Source of the DNA: Microglena sp. YARC
Lineage: Eukaryota > Chlorophyta > Chlorophyceae > Chlamydomonadales > Chlamydomonadaceae
Assembly (NCBI GenBank): GCA_022414725.1
Contig: CM039464.1
Coordinates: forward strand, 53,395,768 to 53,459,767
DNA length: 64,000 nucleotides
Direction: 5' to 3'
The notes beneath the pieces were generated by a model. It made no database searches. It saw only the letters and a list, made by a program, of their open reading frames with translations, and had not been told where the DNA came from. Made by a program: the position numbers and the translations under genes. Below, piece by piece: positions 1-9,932 of this stretch (positions are counted from its first letter, which is position 1; every line of letters starts with the position of its first letter).

Positions 1-147
1 GCTATTTGGGCTTCGTAAAATGCTTTAGATGATAGACAAAACTTTACGAAGGGTCCTCATGACATTTTACGAGGGGGGGTCGTAGATTTTCACTTTACGA
101 AACCTGTCCGAGAATTAGCAAGTTCGTAAAATGCTGTTTTATTCATA
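1..147. repeat. TTTACGAA-rich interspersed repeat, partial (left edge)
   Basis: This stretch carries repeated TTTTACGA and TTCGTAAA words and ends in TTCGTAAAATGCTG followed by TTTTATTCATA. The same right end occurs at about 16678-16707, after which the two sequences diverge, so ATTCATA marks an element boundary. The copy is cut by the window edge. The gypsy gag reading frame opens immediately to its right, so this repeat probably replaced or interrupted the 5' end of that element. The family is not identified; a MITE is the likeliest reading. Confidence 0.55.
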
Positions 148-387
148 TTATCTGAAGCCGATTCTCTTCGCAAAACTTCGGACTCCACGACGCGGACCAC
201 CCCAGGTACGCAGTCATCACAAACTGTCCCTCGCAAGTCTGCTGGGTCCTCTGCCATTCTCCCCCCTCCTCCTGTAACACCGGCGGTTCCCAATCCATCG
301 CCCCCTTGCCAGGTAGGTGATTTCGGGTCAAGTAAGAAAATTACTGAGCTCAGAAAGGAGCTTCGCTCCTTTCCCACTGACGAGAAA

Positions 388-1650
388 ATGGGTGACCTGG
401 ACGGACGCTTGAAACTCAGACGCTGGAGGCTTGCGGTTGAGACTGTGCTTTCCGTGCAGTTTGGTCGCGATGATGTGGATTCTTTCTCTCATGTCGTTCC
501 TCACTTGTCTGCCGCCCTGCACGGCTCCCTTAAGCGCACTTACGATGACACATACGCTAATGGCGAATTTCTCGGGTTTGACTGGCTTGGTATCCTCACA
601 TGGATCCAGTCACTCTTGACTCCTGAACTTTTCACTGAAGCCGAGTTGGCGATGACACGCTTGCACGAGGGTACTATTCGTCAATTCTCTGGCGCATCAG
701 TCCAATCTTATTACCATCGAATTAAAGCGGAGTTCCGTTTGGTACCTGACTTGACCCCTAGAGAAAAGCTCAATTTCTTTCGTACAGGGTTGCTAGAGTC
801 CGTGAAACTTGGGTCCTTCTGTCGCCGCGAATCGGGAACTACGTTCGAGACTGTCGAGGAACTGTTCCATTACATCCAAATGGATGAGGCTCGTAGTCTT
901 TCGTCCGCGAAAGGTCAGTCCATAGCGGCTACCTCAGCTAGGAACAGACTCGGGGGTTACGGATTCCCCAACATGAAGTCCATGGGCAGCGATGGCAAAC
1001 CCCGGTTTCCAGGCAATACTGAGAGACCGACTGGTCAGCCTCTTGCTCTGAATAGGGTCCACTTTGCCGCCATTCCTTCTCCACCCCCAGCTGATTCCGA
1101 CTCTGATGATTCGCATGATGACGAAAGACACGTAGGCACTCGAGGAGTAGATATAGACACCGATGACCGACCCGGCAAGTCCGCCAGGATCGGTCCCCAC
1201 TCTAACGGGGGACGAGGTGGACGTGGTGGCCGCTCGGGGCAACCTGCTCGCCCGGCTCATTCTGAAGGTGGTCGTCATGTTCGTGGTGCTTTCGGTTCTA
1301 ACTCTATCGGTAGAGGGACGGGTCGCGGTTATGGTCAAGGGGCTGGCCGGGGCCGGGGCCACAGTACTATGGGTTCAGGTCAGTCAAGTGCACCGGATTT
1401 CAGTGGAAAAGACCCTAATAGCCCCATGCAAATGAACAATTCCGTGAGTGTTGCCCAGTCCATTTGGCTCCAACAGGGTTCTCGGTGTTTTTGGTGCTTC
1501 CATAAGATGGCTCAGTGCATATCTGATCGTGCGATCCCTGCCGAATGCCTAGTCAGGTATGACCCGAACAACCAATGGCCCGCACTCTCGGACAAGACCT
1601 GCCCTGATTGGAAAAGGGATAACAATGGCCCGATTCCTTCTTGGCCCTAG
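388..1650 (+). CDS. Gag of the Ty3/gypsy element
   Basis: The 420-residue Gag would form the particle that packages the element RNA. Residues about 10-170 are a typical retrotransposon capsid region rich in aromatic and charged residues. About residues 270-330 are RGG-rich (GGRGGRGGRSG), suited to RNA binding. Near the C-terminus a cysteine cluster (CFWC, then spaced cysteines) stands where a zinc knuckle is expected but does not fit canonical CX2CX4HX4C. The frame is open upstream to position 130 without an ATG, encoding a Pro/Ser/Thr-rich stretch, so the original protein probably began further left and 388 is only the first surviving ATG. It ends at TAG, in frame with pol. Confidence 0.75.
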   Translation: MGDLDGRLKLRRWRLAVETVLSVQFGRDDVDSFSHVVPHLSAALHGSLKRTYDDTYANGEFLGFDWLGILTWIQSLLTPELFTEAELAMTRLHEGTIRQFSGASVQSYYHRIKAEFRLVPDLTPREKLNFFRTGLLESVKLGSFCRRESGTTFETVEELFHYIQMDEARSLSSAKGQSIAATSARNRLGGYGFPNMKSMGSDGKPRFPGNTERPTGQPLALNRVHFAAIPSPPPADSDSDDSHDDERHVGTRGVDIDTDDRPGKSARIGPHSNGGRGGRGGRSGQPARPAHSEGGRHVRGAFGSNSIGRGTGRGYGQGAGRGRGHSTMGSGQSSAPDFSGKDPNSPMQMNNSVSVAQSIWLQQGSRCFWCFHKMAQCISDRAIPAECLVRYDPNNQWPALSDKTCPDWKRDNNGPIPSWP

Positions 1651-4065
1651 GAAGTTGCCGGCCGGGTCATGACAGTTGGCCCAGACCGTGTAGTCAAAGC
1701 AGATACTGTTCAAGACGTGTTCCCTTTCGAACTTACCTTGGCGGCCCAGTTAGAACTTTTTGAGATGTTGGGCTTAACCCCTACCATTGATGTTACGAGC
1801 ACTAACTGGAAATCTTCTCCCTGTCCCTACAAATATTCCACGGAGCATGGCATGCATGTTTCGTTGGCTGGATCTTGTGTTTATGCTCATCCTCTCCCTG
1901 CCGATGCAGTCTCCGTACTCGAACATTATTGGGAAAGCAAAAATGACTCTCCATACGAAACGTCCGGTATTTTCGTCCTCCTTAGTCAGGCTAGTTCGGA
2001 CAAACACGTCTCTCGGGTACTGAAGGGCATGGAACTCCTTAAGGAATACCAGTCGGGCGATAACCACATTAAGCCTCCTCCGGATGGTTCCACTCCTCGG
2101 CGCATGGCTACTCAGGTGTGGTATGATCCGCCTGATTCCGAAAAAGCTTGTCTTATGATGAAAGAATGGCACGCGATCAACGAAACCACGAAGGCAGTTT
2201 ATTTTGGTCCGGAAGAAAAACCCAAGGTCCCTAGTCCGGTTGAATCGCGGACTAAGAAACACTGGTGGAAACGGGTCGACGATCCCAAAGGCAGAGCACT
2301 GCAAGATATCGCCCGCCGCCCCACCAAATATAACCGACGGAATCAACATCCCGGCGATACCAACGCTTCCCCGGTCAAACTTAAACGATTGGACATACTT
2401 TATGAAGTCAATACCAAGACTGCCACTGACATGATATTTAATGCACGCTCTGGTTCGAATCAAATGGTCACGTTGGCCGATTCAGGCGCTACGGGTTGTT
2501 TGATGGCTCAAGACATGGCTGAGCGGTTAGGCCTGCACATTCGCCCATGGGAGCATGGTACCGAAGGTTTCACGTGTGCGAACGAAGGTATCATTGGTAT
2601 CAATGGTACGGCCACTTTGCCGTTCAGCATTCAGCGATTCAAAGGTTCTGCCCATGTCCATGTCGTCGATAAACTCCCTGGTGGTCTCGACCTCATCCTC
2701 GGTTCCGATTGGATGCGTGACGAAAAAGCCATTCTCGATTATGACGACATGCGCCTCATTCTCAAAAAGCATGGTTGTAGCTTGATTCCAGTAAACAGAA
2801 CGAGAGATAGTTCGGTTCATTCGTTTTTCACTATGGCACTTTCGGGTGATTCATCAGTTGACCCTGTCATTTCTGGTCGTAAGGCAGCAAATTTTTTGAA
2901 GGCTGGGGCCAATCACATTATGGTCAACATTCGCGATTCTCGTCCGGTGGACTACCCCGCCTCTAATGTATCAGCCACCGAAACCGCGGACCTTCTGACT
3001 AAAGCTGTCCCCAGTTCGGTTCATCTTCCGAACCCACCTGAAGTTGAAGTCGACTTCGAAACGTGGGTCAAAGAAAATTGTCCGGAACATGGAGATCCTG
3101 CCCTAATGCCCGCCCATGTGGTCCGATACTTGTTGCGTAAATTCAAGAAAGTGTTCAATGCTCTTCCCATGCAAACTCCGAAGCATCGGGATATTCCTCA
3201 TGTTATCAAGACTGAGGAAAACGCGTATGCACCTTATCGTCGCAATCGACGCATGAGCCCTGCGGAGACAGCTCTTTGCGAAGAATACGTGGCTGGCTTG
3301 TTAAAGCACGGATTCATTACACCGAGCTCTTCCCCCTATGGGGCACCGATTATGATCATTGCCAAACCGGGCGGTGTCGGTTATCGCGTCGTCTGCGATT
3401 GGCGAGCGCTTAATAACATTACTATCAAGAACAGGTACCCCCTTCCTAGGATTGACGAAACCAGCGATAGGCTGAGCGGGGCTACTATTTTTAGCTCCCT
3501 TGACCTCACTTCGGGTTATTACCAGATTCGGATTTCGGACGAAGACGCCCCTAAGACGGCCTTTACCACTCCGATGGGTCAGTACGAATTCAAAGTGCTG
3601 GGCATGGGTTTAGCGAACGCTCCAGCCACTTTCCAGGCAGTAATGAACCAGATTTTTGCTCCTTACTTGCACAAGTTCGTGGTGGTGTATCTAAATGATA
3701 TCCTGGTTTACGGTCGTAATCCCGAAGAGCACGCAGCTAACCTCGAAAAGGTCCTGCAGGTCTTACAAGACGAGGAATTCTATGCGAAATTGTCTAAGTG
3801 CACTTTCAACCAATCCGAGATTAAGTTCTTAGGCCACATTATTGGTCGTAACGGCGTCAAGGTTAATCCGAAAAAAGTAGCTACCGTCCGAGATTGGCCA
3901 ACCCCTCGACATGCGAAACACGTTCAGCAGTTCTTGGGTTTGACCAATTATTTTCGAAAGTTCATCCAAGGATATTCGTCCATGGCAGCTCCTCTTTCGG
4001 ACCTTACAAAACTCAAAGGCGATTTTGGAGCAAAATGTACAGCGGCCCATTCATCCGCTTTTTAA
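1651..4065 (+). pseudogene. Pol part 1: protease and reverse transcriptase (gypsy)
   Basis: Read in the same frame as gag; the first ATG is at 1669. The aspartic protease shows LADSGATGCLMAQDMA near 2473-2520 (DSG active site). The reverse transcriptase follows, with VCDWRALNNITIKNRYPLP, SSLDLTSGYYQI and LGMGLANAPATFQ. The catalytic motif reads VVYLNDILVYG: codon 3694-3696 is AAT (Asn) where the family has Asp, which should abolish polymerisation. The frame ends at TAA 4063-4065 just before GLKTALTSAPVL, the normal RT-RNase H connection, where the family usually has Glu or Gln. It is therefore a broken copy. Confidence 0.88.
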
Positions 4066-6126
4066 GGGTTGAAAACGGCTTTGACTTCTGCCCCGGTTCT
4101 CATGCTCCCCGATTTTGACAAGCCCTTCGAGGTTATTTCCGACGCTTCTCTGCTGGGCACAGGCGCTGTTTTACTACAGGATAAACACCCTGTAGCTTAC
4201 TATAGCAAGAAATACATCCCTGCTGAAAAGAACTATACTGTGTCGGAACAGGAAATGCTTGGTATCGTCCATGCGTTGACCGAATGGCGTTGTTATTTGG
4301 AGGCGTCCCGGATGACATTGGTCACGGACCATAACCCTCTTACTTACTTCGATACCAAGAGTGTCCTCTCTCGTCGCATGGGGCGTTGGCAAGAGACTCT
4401 CGCGCCTTTTCATTATACATGGGAGTATAGGGCCGGCCTTAATAACGTGGCTGATCCGATCAGCCGTAATCCTAACTTGTCTACACCAGGCGACCACGAT
4501 CTTTCGCTCCACCTCATGGTATACTCGCTGTCAGTCACGGAGTGCAAGCCTCGTGTTCGTTCGAAAAAGCCAATTACGGGTTCACCTCTGCCAATCAAAT
4601 CCATCATGGATAGAATCTTGGAGGGTTACGCGTCTGACCCACTTTTTGCTGCGGGTCACAAACGTCTGCGGGACAAGTTCTCACGCGACGGGTTTAGGTT
4701 CAAGAAATCCAAGCACGGACGAGATTACTTGTGTGTCCCGGACAACCGAGTTCTCAAGCAGGATATCATCCGGGAACAGCATGATCCGATTTATATGGGT
4801 CATTGCGGTCGCACGAAAACCCTTGATCTGGTCACCCGTACATTCACTTGGGATGGTGTCACTGACGACGTCAAGGACTTCATCAAACGTTGTCATTCGT
4901 GTCAGACCAACAAGCCAGGGAACTTAAAGCCTGGTGGCACGTTGGTCCCGGTCGAAATCCCTTTACAGTTTTGGGATTGTGTTAGCACAGATTTGATAAC
5001 AGCTCTGCCTCCTACGACTTCGGGTCATGATGCTATTGCCGTTTTCGTGGATAAGCTGTCCAAAATGGTGCATGTCGCACCATGTTCGACTACAGTTTCG
5101 GCTGTTGGCTTTGCAGCTATTTATTTGGACACAGTGGTCCGCCACCACGGCATCCCTAAGAAGTTGCTCAGTGATCGAGACGCCCGGTTCACAGGCCATT
5201 TCGGCTCAGAACTTCAGCGTCTCACGGGAACACGACAGGCATTTTCGACCGCTTTCCACCCTCAAACCGACGGTCAAACGGAACGTATGAATCGCGTTAT
5301 CGAGGATATGATTCGCCATCACGTCGGTCCTTACCACGATGATTGGGACCAATCGTTGGCTCTTGTTGAGTTTGCTATTAACAACTCGTGGCAGGAATTT
5401 ATCCAAAATACCCCATTTCGTGCGTACTTGGGTTATGACCCTCGTACCCCCATGGCCGCTGAGGTAGACTCCAAATGCCCAGCTGCTAAGTCATGGTGGG
5501 CATCCCACATTGACCGCCAAAACCATTGCAGAGACTGCTTGAAGGCAGCCCAAAGTAGGCAAAAAGCGAATTACGACACGCGTCGCCGCAAAGTGACGTT
5601 TTCAGTTGGAGAACAGGTCCTCCTTTCCAACAGAAATATGAAATTCAAGGCAACAGGCAAGCCTAAATTTGTCCCTCGCTGGGTCGGACCATATACAATT
5701 TCTGGAGTAGTTGGTCCGCGAGACGAAGTCACTCAGGACGTCCGACAGGTTACGGCGTGTCGCCTGGACCTCCCGAAAATGATGAAGCTTCATCCGGTTT
5801 TCCATGTCGGCCTTCTCAAACCTTGGCACTCTGACGGTCAACCGCACCTCGGTCAGCCCTTGGAGTTCGACACCGATGGTTCGCCCACTTGGACAGCAGC
5901 ATGTATCATGCGCCAGAAATCGCGCGTGATTAAAAACTCTTCCAAACGCCGAGAGGAATACCTCATCCGTTGGGCGGGTTACGGTATCGAACAAGACACT
6001 TGGGAATCCGCCAAGGACATCGATAAGAAGTCGCCCCAGATTGTTACAGCTTGGCTGCAACGGTCTCAAAGAGACCGCGACTATCGTACCGGCTCTCGCA
6101 CGAAACGCAAGAATCCTTCCGTCTAA
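4066..6126 (+). pseudogene. Pol part 2: RNase H, integrase and chromodomain (gypsy)
   Basis: This continues pol in the same frame after the TAA. RNase H shows VISDASLLGTGAVL, SEQEMLGIVHAL and VTDHNPLTYF. Integrase has the HHCC zinc region (GHCGRTKT ... RCHSCQ), then a DDE core with VSTDLITALP, LSDRDARFTGHF and HPQTDGQTERMNRVIE. A GPF-like segment (WVGPYTISGV) is followed by a C-terminal chromodomain (EYLIRWAGYGIEQDTWES), which in chromoviruses directs insertion to particular chromatin. The product would need the upstream stop suppressed, as no good start codon opens this half. It ends at TAA 6124-6126. Confidence 0.9.
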
Positions 6127-6275
6127 GGATCCGGAGTTTGCACGAAAGGGATGTTAAATGGTCTCCTCCGGGACCAACTTGTGTTCTGCAAGTATATTTC
6201 GAGCCCACGCACGTCTCGTTTGGGTGTTTCACCTTTTCTTTCCCTCCGATAGATGCGGGGTCCGCATCTCTTCAT

Positions 6276-6286
6276 GGAGGGGGGAG
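6276..6286 (+). other. Polypurine tract (gypsy)
   Basis: GGAGGGGGGAG lies immediately before TGTAACGG, the expected arrangement of polypurine tract and 3' LTR start, about 150 bp after the chromodomain stop. Confidence 0.75.
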
Positions 6287-6658
6287 TGTAACGGTACAGA
6301 CTCCTTCACAGGCTCTGACCGTTATTAGACCTTTAGGTACAGTCATACCTCTGGTCTAAGTAACAGCGTACGCACGAAGAGACAGTACTTCCTCATGTAC
6401 TGCCTTTCTCACAAGCACGCCTGCCGGCTGCCTTACAATATCGGATTGCTCTCTTCACGGCCATCATCATTATACCTATTGACGAGCCTTCGAGAACATC
6501 CTACATCCCTTACCATACTTAACAACTAACCATACTAGTGACGTATTATCCTATAGCTACTAGCTAGACCTCCGAACCTTATTCTAATCTCCTGTCATTC
6601 TAGCTAATAACTCCTCTCGTGTACACAACCCTTCCGCCGTTGCTTCTGAGCTGTTACA
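6287..6658 (+). repeat. 3' LTR of the gypsy element (right border tentative)
   Basis: It starts with TGTAAC directly after the polypurine tract. The only nearby matching inverted terminus is GTTACA at 6653-6658, giving a 372-bp LTR. No second LTR is in the window to confirm this. An open frame leading into a zinc knuckle starts around 6583, so the LTR might end before 6583 instead. Confidence 0.5.
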
Positions 6659-6980
6659 CCGTATCCCATCCACCCAGATGACTTGCTGGAAATGCAATGG
6701 TTTTGGGCACAACTCCCTCACTTGCCCCAGTGCCCCCACATAACTGAAGTACAGGCCTCCTCCGTTCTCATCCACATCTGGCCATAGGGGATCTCCATCA
6801 CCCCCCAAGGATGCAGCCAGGAGGTCCTCCAGCAAATCCAAGTCACCTAGGAGAGACAACAGAACATCCAACAGAGACCCCAAGAGCCACCGTTACAGAC
6901 GTGGGCATGCCGGGCCCATGTAGCAGATGATGACTGTTCCACCTCCCAGTCCAGCACAGCACAGACAATGAGGATGAGCA
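6583..6980 (+). pseudogene. Decayed Gag C-terminus with CCHC zinc knuckle
   Basis: At 6684-6725 a clean retroviral-type zinc knuckle is encoded (CWKCNGFGHNSLTC, CX2CX4HX4C), which binds RNA in Gag proteins. It is followed, after an in-frame TAA, by a Ser/Arg/Lys/Pro-rich tail and another stop at about 6920. Neighbouring frames pick up the coding character, so the region is frameshifted. It is the left part of a retroelement that continues into the protease segment downstream. Its 5' portion is missing or overlaps the gypsy LTR boundary. Confidence 0.6.
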
Positions 6981-6987
6981 CAACTTC

Positions 6988-7623
6988 ATGGCCTTGACAA
7001 CTGATGGACCACAGCCTCTCCGGTTTGCTGACTCAAGAGGCAAGTCCACACCCCTGTCTACCCCCCATGCCCCCATGGATGACACTACTTTCTTTGGACC
7101 CATGACTGATTCTGATGCCTGTCTTATAGAAAGAGATGAGTCTATGCCAGATCTAGTTTCAAGTGATGGCACTACTGATGATGATGATGATAAGGATGCA
7201 AATATGGATCATGCTGCCAGTACACCTCTTGATCAGTACCAGACAGCCCTCCAGACAGAATGGATTTTAGACTGTGCAGCCCACTCCCACTGCACCAGTA
7301 ACCCTTCCATCTTGCATGAAATTCAGGATCTCCCCCAGCCTATTAGTCTCCACCTGGCTGACCTTGGAGCATCCCCACTGCTCTGGCTCCAGAAAGGGAA
7401 AGCCATCCTCAGGGGTCACCATGGATCCCTGGTCACCCTCCACGACGTGCTCCTTGCCCCACCCCTGACTACAGCCAACATCATCAGCTTGCATGCAGCA
7501 CACAGACTCTCCCCCAAGCTTCAAGTCCATCTGTCCAGTGTTGCTGCTACCCTCTCCCTACCCACAGCCAAGGGTCCCAAGACTATTCTCTTATGCCCCA
7601 AAAGGCATGGCCTACTTCACTAG
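6988..7623 (+). pseudogene. Copia-like aspartic protease region with altered active site
   Basis: A 211-residue frame holds an acidic linker (TTDDDDDKDANMD), then EWILDCAAHSHCTSN, then a VLLAPPLTTANIISLHAAH segment. This is the layout of the Ty1/copia protease (WILDSGAS.H ... VL..P....NLIS). The catalytic Asp-Ser/Thr-Gly has become Asp-Cys-Ala, which is not expected to be active. The frame stops where a GAG-pre-integrase region would normally start. With the upstream zinc knuckle it represents the gag-protease part of an old or non-autonomous element. Confidence 0.6.
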
Positions 7624-8690
7624 CACCTCTAAGAACCCCCCATCTTTCCCCAACCCCAGTAACCCCCTTCCCTTTCTAGTCATGATGGTCACCCAACCAG
7701 AGCTGATCAAGCCAACACACTACAATGATGACTATGCTGGCAGTTGCCCTATCCCACAGGACAGCGCCAGCAGCTCCAGCAGTCTACCAGATCTGATCCC
7801 AGCAATTGGTGAGGATGACATGCCTGACCTTGTCCAAGCCAGCTTACCTTCCTTGCTCCAGTCAGACAATGGGGGGAAATTCTCACCACACCAAGATGAC
7901 TTGTACACCACATCCTCCCATGACTTCATCCCAGACCCTGATTACTCCACAGCCCCTACCCAGCAGCTCCCCACTGTTCCCCATGATGAGCTCTGTAACC
8001 TGACAGAAGCACTCACAAGCCAAAAGAGAGATGGACCTCCTGCTAGACCAAGCCAGAACCACAGATGAGAATGCATTCCCTGTTGATGGACAGGGGTCCT
8101 GCACTCAGCATGAGCTCTCCCAAGCCCTTAGGTTTGACCAGTGGATTCCCTCAGCTACTTCCCCCTCCCCTGACCAGCCCCTAACTCATGTCTACATGAA
8201 CACCTACCCAGTCCATTTCCTTAACAACTCTGGCCTCTCCAGAACCAGGTTTGGAACCCTGCTGACTACCCTCAACAATTCCCCTTCTTCCCTTAGAGCC
8301 TTTAGCATCAGACCTAGACAGCCTGTCCCCACCCTCATTGACCAGCTAGCCACCAAGTTCCCTGCCCTTTTAGCTGCTGAGAAGGTTAAGTTCCCCAACA
8401 GACAGATGCACAACAAACCCTCCTCAGTCTGTGGACCCCTTCTCAAGCATGTCAACAGATTGCAGCACATGGTCCACATCTATCCCACTGTCTCTACAGC
8501 TTACAGGCCCACCATTCAGTGGGCCATCTGCCTACAAGCAGCTATGGTCCAAGCACATGTAAGGGTCCTGATCTCCTGGCCCAAGATGCTCATGCACCCA
8601 TCAGCTTTGTGAATCCTGGGGGCAGAGTCATATGTGTCAACAACCTCAGCATGCATTGGAGCCCAATGGATTTCACATTCATTAACATGC
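7624..8690 (+). pseudogene. Retroelement-associated coding relic, frameshifted, cut by copia insertion
   Basis: Successive overlapping frames (about 7624-8068, 8031-8612, 8519-8690) stay coding-like, rich in Pro, Ser, Leu and Gln, and follow one another as expected for a single decayed protein. No integrase or RT motifs are visible and I do not recognise the product. The last frame, containing SFVNPGGRVICVNN and MDFTFINM, is interrupted at codon ATG|C by the nested copia element. It resumes in the same frame at 15741, proving it was one ORF before insertion. Confidence 0.5.
8686..8690. other. Target-site duplication, left copy (CATGC)
   Basis: CATGC precedes the left LTR and is repeated at 15736-15740 directly after the right LTR. 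Five bases is the usual duplication size for Ty1/copia elements. Removing the element plus one copy restores an open frame in the flanking relic. Confidence 0.9.
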
Positions 8691-9084
8691 TATCAGCTAT
8701 TAAGCACTTCTAAGAGTGGACAGAGATGTATGCAGCGGAGACAGACGCGCCAATCTATACACAGAGACGAGAATAACGTTACAAGCAAGGACGTACACTA
8801 AAGGACACCAGCGGTGGGCGAAGTGGATGTCTGTAACCTGAATAGACCCTAAGCCCGGATCTTGTCACCCTGACACCGTTTAACACAGGAGATGTCAGGG
8901 AGAGACCGATAAGACACAGAGAGACAGGCAGTCAATAGGAAGCTGACACTGAGTCACTAAAGGATGACTCAGTTCTACGGGAAGCTATCACTATGGGAAG
9001 CTATCAGGGCCGATAGTTCTAAGGGAGTACATAAGTAGTCACCAAGTCATAAAACGCTTGAGAGCACCGCAATTCATGCTGACA
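8691..9084 (-). repeat. 3' LTR of the copia element
   Basis: Read on the minus strand it starts TGTCAGC and ends GCTGATA, a one-mismatch inverted terminus. It matches 15342-15735 over its full length with no difference that I can see. Confidence 0.93.
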
Positions 9085-9095
9085 CTCCACCTATG
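9085..9095 (-). other. Polypurine tract (copia)
   Basis: On the minus strand ATAGGTGGAG stands immediately before TGTCAGC of the 3' LTR. A second ATAGGTGGAG lies about 40 bp further upstream (9121-9130). Confidence 0.65.
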
Positions 9096-9406
9096 AAACA
9101 GGTGACATACAATACTACTACTCCACCTATGGCACTGGGGACATAGAACTATATGTAACAGATTAAAAAAAAAATTTAAAGAACTCCGAAAAAACGAGAG
9201 AACTTCAAATGTAACCCAGAGGGTGTAAATGAAGGAATGGACCAAGGCAAAATACCAAAGAGTGCCAAGGGAGAAAAGAGGATAACCGAATATCAATGAC
9301 GGGTAACAACGGTATAGAAAACCCGATCCGGGAATAGGAACCTAATGCCATACAATGATAACCAAAAAACAAGAAACGTATTTAACCAAAAAACCAAAAA
9401 ATGACC

Positions 9407-9932
9407 CTAAGAAGTAGCGGTCATTCCAAGCATACGGACAAACCGCCAGAACACAGCAGGATCAAGGGCTTGGTGAAGGGTCAGCACAGTTATCCACAGT
9501 GTTAACATAGGCAACAGCCAGTTGGCCATCCTCCACCAGCTCCTTGATGTAGTGATGAATAACATCAATGTGCTTGCTGCGAGGCAGAAGCTGCCAGTCA
9601 GTGGCCCAACTCAGGGAACCTAAGTTGTCACCCTGAATTGTAACCAAAGCACAAGGCAGACCCAGATCCACCCTCAATTTATTCAACCATTGGACCTCCC
9701 TGGCAGCCTGGGACAGGGCCTGATACTCAGCCTCACTAGAGCTAATAGCAACAGTAGGCTGTCGCTTGCTCATCCAGTTAACAATGCACCCACCAGCTAG
9801 AACTGCAAAGCCAGTCTGAGATCTCCTGTCAGACCCATCATCAGCATAAGATGAGTCACTAAAGACAGTAAAAGTGAAATCAGGGCTGTGGGTGTAAGTG
9901 AGACCCAGGTGAGAATGTGTTCTCAAATACAA
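9407..9932 (-). pseudogene. Copia RNase H domain, frameshifted at both ends
   Basis: The minus-strand frame 9932-9462 carries the Ty1/copia RNase H: FSDSSYADDGSDRRS, SISSSEAEYQALSQAAREV-type motifs (ISSSEAEYQAL), and the SKHIDVIHHYIKE segment near its end. It degrades the RNA strand during reverse transcription. It ends prematurely after VDNCADP. One added base restores the family's FTKPL-type ending and runs on to a stop at 9407-9409, so a single-base deletion is likely. Upstream it is separated from RT by another frameshift around 9925-9960. Confidence 0.85.

Larger units (their letters stand above)
130..6658 (+). mobile_element. Ty3/gypsy chromodomain retrotransposon, inactivated, 5' LTR missing
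   Basis: The order is gag, protease, reverse transcriptase, RNase H, integrase, chromodomain, polypurine tract, 3' LTR: a Ty3/gypsy chromovirus. The whole span from 130 to 6126 lies in one reading frame, broken only by TAG at 1648-1650 and TAA at 4063-4065. Chromoviruses usually carry one continuous Gag-Pol frame, so both stops are probably mutations, although a gag-pol TAG could be a readthrough site. The catalytic YxDD box reads YLND. No 5' LTR or primer binding site is visible, because the left part is replaced by the TTTACGAA repeat. Confidence 0.9.

Noticed and set aside
1774..2463. 229-codon minus-strand frame inside gypsy pol
   Set aside because: It is the antisense shadow of a continuous pol frame with clear protease and RT motifs; no motif of its own.
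1648..4065. Nuclear code in which TAA and TAG mean glutamine (known in some green algae)
   Set aside because: Both gypsy stops would fit Gln, but the FNT exons contain no in-frame TAA or TAG in 338 codons, and the same gypsy copy also lost a catalytic Asp, so ordinary mutation explains it better. Not strictly excluded.
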